NCBI GenBank assembly: GCA_002428365.1 | Contig: DIVW01000045.1 | Coordinates: 1,049-46,319 of the forward strand | Source of the DNA: Propionibacteriaceae bacterium UBA6122 | GTDB lineage: Bacteria; Actinomycetota; Actinomycetes; Propionibacteriales; Propionibacteriaceae | Direction of reading: 5' to 3' | Length of the DNA stretch: 45,271 nt | In this document: piece by piece, positions 24,366-32,504 of the stretch | Layout: the number at the start of each line of letters is the position of its first letter | How positions within the stretch are numbered: the stretch's first letter is position 1 | Position numbers and translations under genes: made by a program | The notes under the pieces: model-generated | Seen by the model: only the letters and a program-made list of their open reading frames with translations | Databases searched by the model: none | What the model was told of the DNA's origin: nothing

Positions 24366-25178
24366 ATGCAGCGCGTAAGCGTCAGGGCTTCGATTAAGGC
24401 ACTGGTCGGCCTCACCTATGTGGTGATGATCGCGGTCAACGCGCTTGTCAATGCGTTGCCGATCAACGGGCGGACTACCGGGGCAGTCTCGGATGCCTAC
24501 CAGAACCTGTTCGCTCCGGCCGGGGTGACCTTCGCCATCTGGGGCGTCATCTACCTGTTGCTCGGTGCGCACGTGCTCTACCAACTCGGCCTGTTCCGTG
24601 ACCCAGCCGATGGTGAGGTTCCGCAGGCGCAACGGATCGCGATGCTGGAGCGGGTGGGGGTGCTGTTCTCATTGTCCTCGCTGGCCAATGCCACCTGGAT
24701 CCTGAGCTGGCACTACGACCTCATCGGGGTCTCCACGCTGCTGCTGGCCACGATGCTGGTGCTGGTCATCTTGATCATGCGGACCCTCCAAACCGCCGAC
24801 CTCTCGACCCGCGATGCGGTCTTCGTCCGGTTGCCCTTCAGCGTGTATTTCGGCTGGCTCACTGTGGCCACTATCGCCAACATCACGGTGTGGCTGGTGA
24901 GCGTCGGCTGGGACGGCTTTGGGATCGCCGAAGCGACGTGGGCTGCGGTGATCATTGCGGTTGGTGCGGTCATTGGTACCGCCGTCGTCCTGAGGAACCG
25001 CGACATCGCTTATGGGCTCGTCCTGGTCTGGGCCTACCTCGGCATCTGGATCAAGCACACCGCCGCCACCGGCTTCCAAGGGGCCTACCCAGTGGTGATC
25101 GCCACCACGCTGGTTGGTATCGCGGCCTTCGTTGTGGCCGCAGTAGCGGTCGCCCTGCGCAGCCGGACCTCTCGCTGA
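24366..25178 (+). CDS. integral membrane protein, TspO/MBR-like (tryptophan-rich sensory) family candidate
   Basis: A 270-residue membrane protein with about eight helices. The N-terminal half resembles the TspO-related family: NALPINGRTTGAVSDAY, NLFAPAGVTFAIWGVIYLLL and NATWILSWHYDLIG. It is longer than true TspO (about 160 residues). No ligand can be assigned. ATG 24366 has GGAGG seven bases upstream. A TAGCGT -10 candidate is at 24317-24322. It diverges from the abiE pair and converges with the diguanylate cyclase gene. Confidence 0.7.
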   Translation: MQRVSVRASIKALVGLTYVVMIAVNALVNALPINGRTTGAVSDAYQNLFAPAGVTFAIWGVIYLLLGAHVLYQLGLFRDPADGEVPQAQRIAMLERVGVLFSLSSLANATWILSWHYDLIGVSTLLLATMLVLVILIMRTLQTADLSTRDAVFVRLPFSVYFGWLTVATIANITVWLVSVGWDGFGIAEATWAAVIIAVGAVIGTAVVLRNRDIAYGLVLVWAYLGIWIKHTAATGFQGAYPVVIATTLVGIAAFVVAAVAVALRSRTSR

Positions 25179-25254
25179 GGCGCATGCCCAGCGAGGATCG
25201 GGTTAGTCGGGCCAGCCTGCCGGCGGCGGGGGACCCCACAGCCGGCGGTCTTGG

Positions 25255-26217
25255 TCAAGCTGACGCAGTCACCCAAGGGGCGGCGGTGCCGAGGATTGGT
25301 CGGTCTGCATTGCTGATGAGTGCGCCCGTGTCTGTCGTGACGCGGTTGCGGCCGCCCTGCTTGCTCGCGTACATGAACTTGTCAGCGCGGTCAACAAGGT
25401 CGTCGACGGTCTCGGTCGGTAAAGCCATCGTGGCACCGACTGAGATGGTTACCCGCACCTGCACCTCACCTTTCTGAATCCAGGAGTTCTCCACCAGCAT
25501 GCGAACCCGCTCGGCGGCGGCGCGTAGCCCGGCTTGGTCGGTTCCGGGCAAAAGGGCCAGAAACTCCTCGCCCCCCCACCGCACCGGGATGTCGCCGCGT
25601 CGCAGCCCGTTGACTATTGACTGGCCGACCATGCGAAGTACCTCATCGCCGGTCTTGTGCCCGAACGTGTCGTTGACATCCTTGAAGTGATCCGCGTCGA
25701 TGAACAACACGCCGAGGGTGGTGGTCTGCTCAGCGACCGCCTGGGTCAGGGCACGCAGTTGCAGTTCACCGAAGCGGCGCGGCGCCAGGCCCGTGACGGT
25801 ATCCAATGAGTCGTCCACGCGGTCCCGGCAATAGGCCGCGTAGGGATTGGCTCCCCGGGTGTGGAAGGTCTCGACGGACCCGACGATCTTTCCATCGGAG
25901 GACCGTATGGCTTGGCCCTGTACCGTGATCGGGACGCGATGTCCGTCTTTGTGATGCATGAAGACGTCGGCCTCGCGGGGCTTGCCGTCTGCCATCACCG
26001 CTAGCAGTGGACATCCGCGCCGACACAACTGCTGACCACTGTCGGTGACGTGGCGCAGGATTCCCTCTGCGCAACTGTGGCCAAGCACTTCGTCGGCGCT
26101 GTAGCCGCTGATGCGCTCCGCACCGTTGTTCCAGTACGTGATCTTCCGGTCCCTGCTGACGAAGTAGACGCCATCGGACATCTTGTCGAGCAAGTCTTGG
26201 TAGAACTTCTTCTCCAT
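25255..26217 (-). CDS. PAS-GGDEF diguanylate cyclase
   Basis: A 320-residue cytoplasmic enzyme predicted to make c-di-GMP from two GTP. A PAS domain spans about residues 5-118 (SDGVYFVSRDRKITYWNNGAERISGYS). The GGDEF domain follows (about 135-300) with the catalytic GGEEF at 215-219 and an inhibitory I-site RRGD at 206-209, so product feedback is likely. The PAS domain carries three cysteines (49, 65, 69; LCRRGCPLL) in positions also seen in other PAS-GGDEF proteins, which might sense redox or metal. ATG 26217 has GGAGGAATC upstream. No EAL or HD-GYP phosphodiesterase is in the window. Confidence 0.92.
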   Translation of the reverse strand: MEKKFYQDLLDKMSDGVYFVSRDRKITYWNNGAERISGYSADEVLGHSCAEGILRHVTDSGQQLCRRGCPLLAVMADGKPREADVFMHHKDGHRVPITVQGQAIRSSDGKIVGSVETFHTRGANPYAAYCRDRVDDSLDTVTGLAPRRFGELQLRALTQAVAEQTTTLGVLFIDADHFKDVNDTFGHKTGDEVLRMVGQSIVNGLRRGDIPVRWGGEEFLALLPGTDQAGLRAAAERVRMLVENSWIQKGEVQVRVTISVGATMALPTETVDDLVDRADKFMYASKQGGRNRVTTDTGALISNADRPILGTAAPWVTASA

Positions 26218-26431
26218 GATTCCTCCGCACTCCCTCGGTGCTGGACTTGCATGCCCGGCGGGCACTTCGAATACCTCGCGGTTGATTCCCCCTCAGGTTT
26301 CCCTCTGCGAGATCGGGTGCTCTAGGACACGCCACAAGCATTTCGCGTTCGGAATCGGGTTGACCAGACCCCCTGTGGGCGACAACAGTCCCGCAAAAGA
26401 AGCCATGACGGTTAGGACACGAAACCAAGAG

Positions 26432-26472
26432 AGCCGCTCTGGCCTAGGTCATTCGACCTAGCCAGAGCGGCT
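26432..26472 (-). terminator. strong hairpin terminator after tRNA-Pro
   Basis: AGCCGCTCTGG-C-CTAGGTC (26432-26450) pairs with GACCTAGCCAGAGCGGCT (26455-26472) across ATTC, 18 bp with one bulged C. On the minus strand it follows the tRNA by a few bases and is followed by CTCTTGGTTT. Confidence 0.85.
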
Positions 26473-26477
26473 TTCGG

Positions 26478-26555
<78 letters not shown>

Positions 26556-26608
26556 AAGGGCCCTGAACTGGTCAGGGCCGAGTGGCAGTTTAGCCCAACT
26601 GCCCCGCC

Positions 26609-27517
26609 TCAGCCATTCGAGACCGGCTGCAGGGTCAACAGGGTCGCTTCGGGCGGGCAGGCGAATCGGTAGGGCGCATAGGGCGAGGTGCCCAGACCTG
26701 CCGAAACGTGCAACCAGGAACTGCCGTTGGCCGTCTGGTGGACGCTGGTGCCCTTGGCCTGAGCCGGGGGCAGATCGCAGTTGGTGGTCAGCGCACCCCA
26801 TCCCGGGACGCACACCTGGCCGCCGTGGGTGTGGCCGGCGAAGATCAGCTCGACCCCGTCGTCGGTCATCGCGTCCAGCACCCGCAGATAGGGCGCATGA
26901 GTGACGCCCACCGAAAGGTCGACCTCCGCCGATCGCGGCCCGGCGACCAAGCTGTAGTCGTCCAGGCCGAGGTGGGCATCGTCGGTGCCGCGGAACTCCA
27001 GCTTCAGCCCGCGCACTTCGATGGTGGCCCGCGCCGCGTTCAAGTCCTGCCAGCCGCGAGCGGTCAGGCCGGCGCGCAGCTCCTCGGTAGGCAACTGCGC
27101 GCGATCGGCATGGACGCCTTCACGCCCGGTGTCCTTGACCAAATAGCCCAGCGGGTTGATCGCGTCCGGCCCGGTGTAGTCGTTGGAGCCGAAGACGAAG
27201 ACGCCAGGGACGTCCAATAGCGCACCGAGCGCCGTCAACAGCGGTTCCAGAGCCTCAGCCTCGGCGATGTTGTCACCGGTGTTGATCACCAAATCGGGCT
27301 CGAGCCCGGCCAAGGCGGCGACGAAGCGCTGCTTGGTGCCCTGGCGTTTCAGCAGGTGCAGATCAGACAGATGTAGCACTCGCAGGCTCGCTGACCCCGG
27401 TGGCAGCACCTTCAGGCAAAGCCGACGCAGCCGGAAGGATCGGGCTTCAATCAGCGTGCCGTAGGCGAAGCAGGCCGCACCGGCCAGGGCGAGGCCCTTG
27501 GCGAGACGAGGAACCAC
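26609..27517 (-). CDS. calcineurin-like metallophosphoesterase, membrane-anchored
   Basis: A 302-residue protein. One N-terminal hydrophobic segment (GLALAGAACFAYGTLI) probably anchors it with the catalytic domain outside. Metal-binding motifs are complete: HLSDLHL (DxH), VINTGDN (GDN), GSND (GND/NHE type), a mid-domain histidine in VTHAPYL, and FAGHTHGGQ. The family is YkuE-like; the substrate is unknown, possibly a lipid pyrophosphate or phosphoester. GTG 27517 follows the transpeptidase stop by three bases. The same neighbour pair exists as Rv3682-Rv3683 in M. tuberculosis. Confidence 0.9.
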   Translation of the reverse strand: MVPRLAKGLALAGAACFAYGTLIEARSFRLRRLCLKVLPPGSASLRVLHLSDLHLLKRQGTKQRFVAALAGLEPDLVINTGDNIAEAEALEPLLTALGALLDVPGVFVFGSNDYTGPDAINPLGYLVKDTGREGVHADRAQLPTEELRAGLTARGWQDLNAARATIEVRGLKLEFRGTDDAHLGLDDYSLVAGPRSAEVDLSVGVTHAPYLRVLDAMTDDGVELIFAGHTHGGQVCVPGWGALTTNCDLPPAQAKGTSVHQTANGSSWLHVSAGLGTSPYAPYRFACPPEATLLTLQPVSNG

Positions 27518-27520
27518 GAC

Positions 27521-29881
27521 CTATTTCTTCCGCCCTGGCGGGGTGGCTGGCGTGCTCGGATCGGGCGGGCCATCGTCAGCTGGTTTTGGTCCTTTGGAGA
27601 CCAGGACCGTGATGGAACTGCCCTTAGGGGCCTGCCCGGCGGTCGACAGGCCGATCAGGCTGCCGCTGGGCACCGTGTCGGAGTAGACCCGCTTGGTGTA
27701 GGCGGCGAACCCGGCGGCAATGAGCTTGTTCTTGCAGGCGGTGGCTCCTAGACCAGAACAACTAGGCACCGACACTGAGTCGCCAGCCAGTGCTGCGGCC
27801 GTGGGCTCGGTGAACTGGGTGTGGTCTTTGATATCAGCAAGAGCTGCAGCCATCGCCGGACGCAACAACTTGCGGCCAGCGTCCGAGCCGTAGCCGCTCA
27901 GCCAGGTGCCCGAGGCCGGCAGCTTCACGCCGCGTAGGTTCCCCCGGTGCGCCTTCCAGAACTTCTTGATCTTCTTCTTGGGGCTGTTATCGACGCTGAT
28001 CATGGCGCCAGCGGCCAGGTCGGGGGTGTAGGCGATCGCCCAAGCAGCCTTGTTGTCGGGCACGGTGCCGGTCTTGCCAGCTAGTCGGTAGCCCGGAATC
28101 TGGGCACTGGTCAGGGTGCCGCGGTAGATGGGGCCCTGGAAGATCTTGTTGATCGCATCGGCGTAGGCCGCGTCGACAACCCGGGTGCAGTTGGCGCTGG
28201 GCACCGGGATCGAGGTGCCATCGCTGGAGGTAATCGACTTCAGCACCACCGGATCGCAGCGCACGCCCCGGTTGGCCATCGTCGCGTAGGCGCTGACCAA
28301 CGACAGCGGGGTCACCTCGACGGAGCCGAGGGTGAAGGCTGGCCGCCACTGATAGGTCTTCACGATGTCTTCACCGATTGCCGACTTCAACCCTAGCCGG
28401 ACCGCCATTTTGACCACCGGACACATGCCGACGGTCTGCTCCAGGGCGGCGAAGTAGTTGTTGACCGACATTGCCGTGCCACGCCACATGTCGAAGGTGC
28501 CAACCTCGCTGCGGGTGCCGGTGACTGCCCATTTGCCACCCTGAATGAAGGGACCGGTGCAGTTGCGGAAGGTCTCGCCCTTCCAGTCCTTCTCGTAGGG
28601 CACTGTGAAGCTGGTGCCCGCGCCAAAGCCGTTTTCCAATGCGGCGGCCGCCACAAACATCTTGAACGTCGATCCGCCCTGGACGCCGCTGCCGCCGCCC
28701 ATGTCTTTCTCGACTGCATCGTTGTAGTAGGTCTGCCCGGCCTTAGTGCCCATCTCCTGTCGGTTTTGCGCCATTGCGACGATCAGGCCAGTTTTCGGCT
28801 CGAGCATGACGATCACGGAGGTAACCGGGTCCTTACCGGAGATCATCTTGCGCATCTTGGCCTCTGCGCTGCGCTGCGCCTTCGGGTCGACCTGGGTTTT
28901 GATCGTCAGGCCGTCCCGGTAGACCCGCTGCAGGCGCTCCTCCTTGGTGGCGCCCAGGGTCGTGGCCTTGTTGACCAGCGTGTTGAGGGCGTACTGACAC
29001 ACGAACGGGAACTCGGAGTTGGCACAGCCAGTGCGGGCGCTGGTGATCTTCGAGCGATCGAAGCCGGTCGCCTTTGCTGCCGCAGCTTCTTCCTTGGTGA
29101 CGATCTTCAGCTCAGCCAGCCGATCGAGGACGTCGTTGCGGCGCCCGATGGCCACCGTCTCGGACTTCGCCGGGTTGGTGGCGTTCGGGTTGCGCACCAG
29201 GCCGGCCAGCATGGCCGCCTGGGCCAAATCGAGCTTGGCGGCCGAAATCCCGAAGTAGTGCCGGGCCGCGGCCTCGACGCCGTAGGCGCCGTCGCCGTAG
29301 TAGGCCATGTTCAGGTAGAACTCGAGAATCTGATCTTTCGAGTTTTGCTTCTCCACTGCGATCGCGTAGCGCAACTCGCGGATCTTGCGGGCGATGGTGT
29401 TCTCTTTGGCCGCCAGCACGGCAGCTTCGTCGTTACTGGCTTCGGCCTTCTCTACCAACACCATTCGCACGTACTGCTGGGTCAGGCTCGAACCGCCCTG
29501 GGTGTTGCCCTGAGTGGTGCTCACCAGGGCGCGCAGGGTGCCGGTGAGGTCCATCGCGCCATGCTCGTAGAAGCGGTGATCCTCGATGCCCACCTGGGCC
29601 TTTTTCATGATGTCGGAGATCTTGGTCAGATCGACATAGACCCGGTTCTGGTCATAGAAATAGGCCAGCACCTTGCCGTCGCCGTCCAGCAGTCGGGAGC
29701 GTTCCCACTGCGGCGGCGCCCCCAACTCGGTTGGCAGGTCGTTCACGCCGCTGATAGCGGTGCGTCCGGCGTCGGCAGCCATGCCCACCGCAGGCACCAT
29801 CAGGCCCGCGACCAGGACGCCGCTGAGGATCGAGACGAGGACGAACATGAGCAGCGAATAAAGGCGTTTGCCGAGCAGCAT
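27521..29881 (-). CDS. bifunctional penicillin-binding protein (class A) with C-terminal PASTA domain
   Basis: A 786-residue peptidoglycan synthase, anchored by an N-terminal helix. The glycosyltransferase-51 domain has GIEDHRFYEHGAMDL and GGSSLTQQYVRM, which polymerises lipid II. The transpeptidase domain has GSTFKMF (SxxK with the active serine), MSVNNYF (SxN) and AGKTGTVPD (KTG). A single PASTA repeat lies at about residues 695-765 (VPSCSGLGATACKNKLIAAG, ending ITVLVSKG). The tail is proline-rich. Domain order and neighbours (WhiB upstream, metallophosphoesterase downstream) match mycobacterial PonA2. Confidence 0.94.
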   Translation of the reverse strand: MLLGKRLYSLLMFVLVSILSGVLVAGLMVPAVGMAADAGRTAISGVNDLPTELGAPPQWERSRLLDGDGKVLAYFYDQNRVYVDLTKISDIMKKAQVGIEDHRFYEHGAMDLTGTLRALVSTTQGNTQGGSSLTQQYVRMVLVEKAEASNDEAAVLAAKENTIARKIRELRYAIAVEKQNSKDQILEFYLNMAYYGDGAYGVEAAARHYFGISAAKLDLAQAAMLAGLVRNPNATNPAKSETVAIGRRNDVLDRLAELKIVTKEEAAAAKATGFDRSKITSARTGCANSEFPFVCQYALNTLVNKATTLGATKEERLQRVYRDGLTIKTQVDPKAQRSAEAKMRKMISGKDPVTSVIVMLEPKTGLIVAMAQNRQEMGTKAGQTYYNDAVEKDMGGGSGVQGGSTFKMFVAAAALENGFGAGTSFTVPYEKDWKGETFRNCTGPFIQGGKWAVTGTRSEVGTFDMWRGTAMSVNNYFAALEQTVGMCPVVKMAVRLGLKSAIGEDIVKTYQWRPAFTLGSVEVTPLSLVSAYATMANRGVRCDPVVLKSITSSDGTSIPVPSANCTRVVDAAYADAINKIFQGPIYRGTLTSAQIPGYRLAGKTGTVPDNKAAWAIAYTPDLAAGAMISVDNSPKKKIKKFWKAHRGNLRGVKLPASGTWLSGYGSDAGRKLLRPAMAAALADIKDHTQFTEPTAAALAGDSVSVPSCSGLGATACKNKLIAAGFAAYTKRVYSDTVPSGSLIGLSTAGQAPKGSSITVLVSKGPKPADDGPPDPSTPATPPGRKK

Positions 29882-30068
29882 GACCTCAAGGTTACGTCAC
29901 TGGGCCCAAGGGGCCCACCTTGCCACCGCTTGAACGGGTGGGAAGGTGGGTGGGGCTCGCGATTGCCTCTAGCGAATTGCAGTGTTGACGATTAACCTGA
30001 GCGGTGCAGGGGCGGAGTACATAGTTCTCCAACGCTGCGGGCCCCCCGCCGAGAGGAAGTTGAGAGCA

Positions 30069-30356
30069 ATGACGCTCCAAACTGAAGACTGGACCCTGCT
30101 GGCAAAGTGCCGCGGGCTTCAGGATGAGTTGTTCCCTGATGGTGCTGAGCAGAAGCGCGCCCGCACAGTATGTGCCGGTTGCCCAGTGCGCAGTGAATGC
30201 TTGGCTGAAGCCCTCGATAACAGGATCGAGTGGGGTGTGTGGGGAGGCATGACTGAGCGCGAGCGTCGCCAGTTGCTCCGCCAGCGCACTGACATCACCT
30301 CTTGGACTTCGCTGCTGTGCCCCAAGCCGGGCGCTTACGTGGCTAGCACTTCCTGA
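30069..30356 (+). CDS. WhiB-family iron-sulfur regulator (WhiB4-like by position)
   Basis: A 95-residue Wbl protein. The four cluster cysteines are at 14, 35, 38 and 44 (CAGCPVRSEC), followed by the GVWGGMTERERRQL turn and a basic C-terminal segment, as in all WhiB proteins. It should bind a redox-sensitive [4Fe-4S] cluster and regulate transcription. Adjacency to the PBP/metallophosphoesterase pair corresponds to whiB4 in M. tuberculosis, where WhiB4 is linked to redox balance and beta-lactam response. ATG 30069 has AGGAAG upstream. TTGACG at 29985 may be a -35, but the -10 is unclear. It diverges from the PBP gene. Confidence 0.92.
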   Translation: MTLQTEDWTLLAKCRGLQDELFPDGAEQKRARTVCAGCPVRSECLAEALDNRIEWGVWGGMTERERRQLLRQRTDITSWTSLLCPKPGAYVASTS

Positions 30357-30392
30357 ACCAACTCTGACGGTCGGGTCAGGTGCGGCAACCTC

Positions 30393-30407
30393 TAGGGTGA
30401 GCACATG
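30393..30407 (+). promoter_or_regulatory. candidate -10 box for a leaderless DUF4177 transcript
   Basis: TAGGGT (30393-30398) lies six bases before ATG 30405 with no RBS between. It is the same hexamer and nearly the same spacing as at galK, suggesting a start of transcription at or next to the initiation codon. Confidence 0.45.
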
Positions 30408-30563
30408 ACGAAATGGGAGTATGTGACCGTGCCGCTGCTGGTGCATGCCACAAAGCAGATCCTCGACAACTGGGGCAGCGAAGGCTGGGAACTGGTGCAG
30501 GTGGTGCCCGGTTTGAACGCGGAAAATCTAGTGGCCTACCTGAAGCGACCGGTGGTCCAGTGA
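30405..30563 (+). CDS. small DUF4177 protein
   Basis: A 52-residue protein starting MTKWEYVTVPLLVHATKQIL and containing NWGSEGWELVQVVPG, the defining WEY and GWELV motifs of DUF4177. The function is unknown. Its stop overlaps the next gene (GTGA). In M. tuberculosis a small gene of this kind sits beside the RidA-like Rv3678c, so the pairing is conserved. Confidence 0.85.
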   Translation: MTKWEYVTVPLLVHATKQILDNWGSEGWELVQVVPGLNAENLVAYLKRPVVQ

Positions 30564-31036
30564 GCGAACAGTTGCTCGCCTCGACGCGGCTGGCTGAGTT
30601 GGGTCTCAGCCTGCCCGCCGTACCAACTCCGGTGGCCGCCTACGTGCCGGCCAAAGTGAGTGGCACTCAGGTGTTCACCGCTGGCCAGTTACCTTTCGTG
30701 GACGGCGTGCTGGCCGCCACTGGCAAGGTGGGCGCTGAAGTTACCCCGGAGCAGGCCACCGATCTGGCCCGGACGGCCGCGCTGAACGCCATCGCGGCGG
30801 CCGCAGCGGCTGCTGGCGGCATCGACCGACTCGCCGGCGTGCTCAAGCTGGTGGTGTTCGTGGCCAGCGATCCGTCCTTCACTGGGCAGCCGGCAGTGGC
30901 CAATGGCGCCTCGCTGTTGCTGCAGCAGGTGTTTGGCGAAGCTGGGGTGCACGCCCGCAGCGCAGTCGGGGTAGCCGTGCTCCCACTGGACGCACCGGTG
31001 GAGATCGAGCTGATCGCCGAGCTCGCCGAAAGCTGA
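30560..31036 (+). CDS. RidA/YjgF-family protein
   Basis: A 158-residue member of the YjgF/YER057c/UK114 family. The canonical parts are FTAGQLPFVDG, the central ALNAIAAAAAAAGGIDRL and VVFVASDPSF, and the C-terminal ARSAVGVAVLPLDAPVEIEL with the conserved arginine that binds the substrate carboxylate. RidA deaminates reactive enamine/imine intermediates; this subgroup (longer, with LPAVPTPVAAYVPA at the start) may differ in substrate. GTG 30560 overlaps the DUF4177 stop, and its stop overlaps nth (TGATG). Confidence 0.9.
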   Translation: MSEQLLASTRLAELGLSLPAVPTPVAAYVPAKVSGTQVFTAGQLPFVDGVLAATGKVGAEVTPEQATDLARTAALNAIAAAAAAAGGIDRLAGVLKLVVFVASDPSFTGQPAVANGASLLLQQVFGEAGVHARSAVGVAVLPLDAPVEIELIAELAES

Positions 31037-31731
31037 TGAACGAGAGCCGTACCGCACTAGTGCGCCGGGCCCGAGCGATCCACCGGACGCTCGGCGAAAC
31101 CTACCCGGATGCTCATTGCGAACTCGATTACCTCGACCCCTGGCAACTGCTGGTGGCGACGGTGCTGTCGGCGCAATCCACCGATCGCCGAGTGAATACC
31201 GTTACCCCGGCGCTGTTCGCGCGTTTCCCTGATCCGGACGCGCTGGCTGGCGCCGACCGGAGTGAACTCGAGGAACTGATCAAGCCCACCGGCTTCTTCC
31301 GGGCCAAGACCGACTCGCTGCTGCGGCTGAGCGCTGCGTTGATCGCTGACTTCGGTGGCGAAGTGCCAGCCAAGGTGGAGCAACTGGTGAAGCTGCCGGG
31401 AGTTGGCCGCAAGACCGCCAATGTGGTGCTCTCTGATGCGTTCGGAGTGCCGGCGATCACCACCGACACCCACTTCATCAGGTTGTCGCGCCGCTTCGGC
31501 TGGACCCAAAGCAGCGATCCAGCGGCGATCGAAGCTGAGGTTGGCGAGCTGTTCGTCCGCAAAGACTGGAACAGCCTCAACCATCGGGTGATCTGGCACG
31601 GCAGACGCCGCTGCCACGCTCGTCGACCGGCGTGCGGCGCTTGTTCGGTCGCCAACCTGTGCCCGTCCTTCGGTGAAGGCCCAACCGAGGCGAAGATCGC
31701 CGAAAAGTTGGTGCGGGAGCCCCGCGGATGA
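31036..31731 (+). CDS. nth: endonuclease III (DNA glycosylase/AP lyase)
   Basis: A 231-residue base-excision-repair enzyme removing oxidised pyrimidines. The helix-hairpin-helix is LPGVGRKTANVVL, followed by the catalytic aspartate region TTDTHFIRLSRRFG. The lysine of the active site is expected in QSTDRRVNTVTP. The C-terminal [4Fe-4S] ligands are present as C-x6-C-x2-C-x5-C (CHARRPACGACSVANLC). The length is normal. It is translationally coupled on both sides. Confidence 0.96.
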   Translation: MNESRTALVRRARAIHRTLGETYPDAHCELDYLDPWQLLVATVLSAQSTDRRVNTVTPALFARFPDPDALAGADRSELEELIKPTGFFRAKTDSLLRLSAALIADFGGEVPAKVEQLVKLPGVGRKTANVVLSDAFGVPAITTDTHFIRLSRRFGWTQSSDPAAIEAEVGELFVRKDWNSLNHRVIWHGRRRCHARRPACGACSVANLCPSFGEGPTEAKIAEKLVREPRG

Positions 31732-32399
31732 CCACCGATTCCCGGCAACCGGTCAGCCCCGTACCGCCGGAGTTGGCCGCAGCCCGCGACCGGTTGGCCC
31801 ATCCCGATGCCCTCAGCTTCATCTCCGGCACCCGCCGACCTGGGCGCGGCCGTCCGGCGGCGGTGCTGATCCTGCTGTGTGCCGGGGCTGAGGGCTACGA
31901 CCTGGTGCTCGTGGAGAAGCGACCAGACCTGCGCCACCATGCCGGCCAGGTGGCTTTTCCCGGTGGCTCGATGGAGGCAGCTGATGCTGATCCGATCGCG
32001 GCCGCCCTGCGGGAGGCGCAGGAGGAAGTTGGGGTGGCGCCAGCCGATGTGTCAGTGCTTGGCATTCTGCCCACCGCCCACATTCGCCGTAGCGGGTTCG
32101 ACGTGACTTCAGTGGTGGGCTGGTGGACCCGTCCGTCCCCGTTGCAGGTGATGGACGTCGGCGAGCTGGCCGCGGTGCACCGGGTGGGGTTGGCGCACCT
32201 GCTCGACCCGGTCAACCGGGACACCTGGACGCACCCCAGCGGCTTCACCGGGCCAGGGTTCTGGATTGACGAACTGTACGTGTGGGGCTTCACCGCCTAC
32301 CTGCTCGACGGTCTTTTCGAGCTGCTCGGCTGGACGCAGCCGTGGGATGCCGGCCGCATCAGCGAAATCCCGTCCCGATTTCTCAGCGAAAGGCTGTAA
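31728..32399 (+). CDS. NUDIX hydrolase, CoA pyrophosphatase type
   Basis: A 223-residue NUDIX protein. The N-terminal RRPDLRHHAGQVAFPGG-like segment (here KRPDLRHHAGQVAFPGG) is the signature preceding the Nudix box in coenzyme A diphosphatases (UPF0035), and the box itself ends REAQEEVGV. The likely reaction is cleavage of CoA to 3',5'-ADP and 4'-phosphopantetheine. ATG 31728 overlaps the nth stop (ATGA). The equivalent of M. tuberculosis Rv3672c; the thioredoxin-like gene that separates the two there is missing here. Confidence 0.9.
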   Translation: MTTDSRQPVSPVPPELAAARDRLAHPDALSFISGTRRPGRGRPAAVLILLCAGAEGYDLVLVEKRPDLRHHAGQVAFPGGSMEAADADPIAAALREAQEEVGVAPADVSVLGILPTAHIRRSGFDVTSVVGWWTRPSPLQVMDVGELAAVHRVGLAHLLDPVNRDTWTHPSGFTGPGFWIDELYVWGFTAYLLDGLFELLGWTQPWDAGRISEIPSRFLSERL

Positions 32400-32427
32400 A
32401 GGCGCCGTGGCACGAGCCCTCGGCAGG

Positions 32428-32433
32428 TAGTGT
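32428..32433 (+). promoter_or_regulatory. candidate -10 box of the second GH13 gene
   Basis: TAGTGT fits TANNNT, 71 bases upstream of ATG 32505. No convincing -35 is visible, so this is weak. Confidence 0.3.
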
Positions 32434-32504
32434 GAACACCGTTCCCTCTTGTGGGGTGGAGGGCACCCGACGTCTGGTCGGTAAGAGCAGTTGAGGATGG
32501 GTTT

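Noticed and set aside
28766..29995. A 409-residue plus-strand frame
   Set aside because: It is antisense to the penicillin-binding protein, which has all catalytic motifs.
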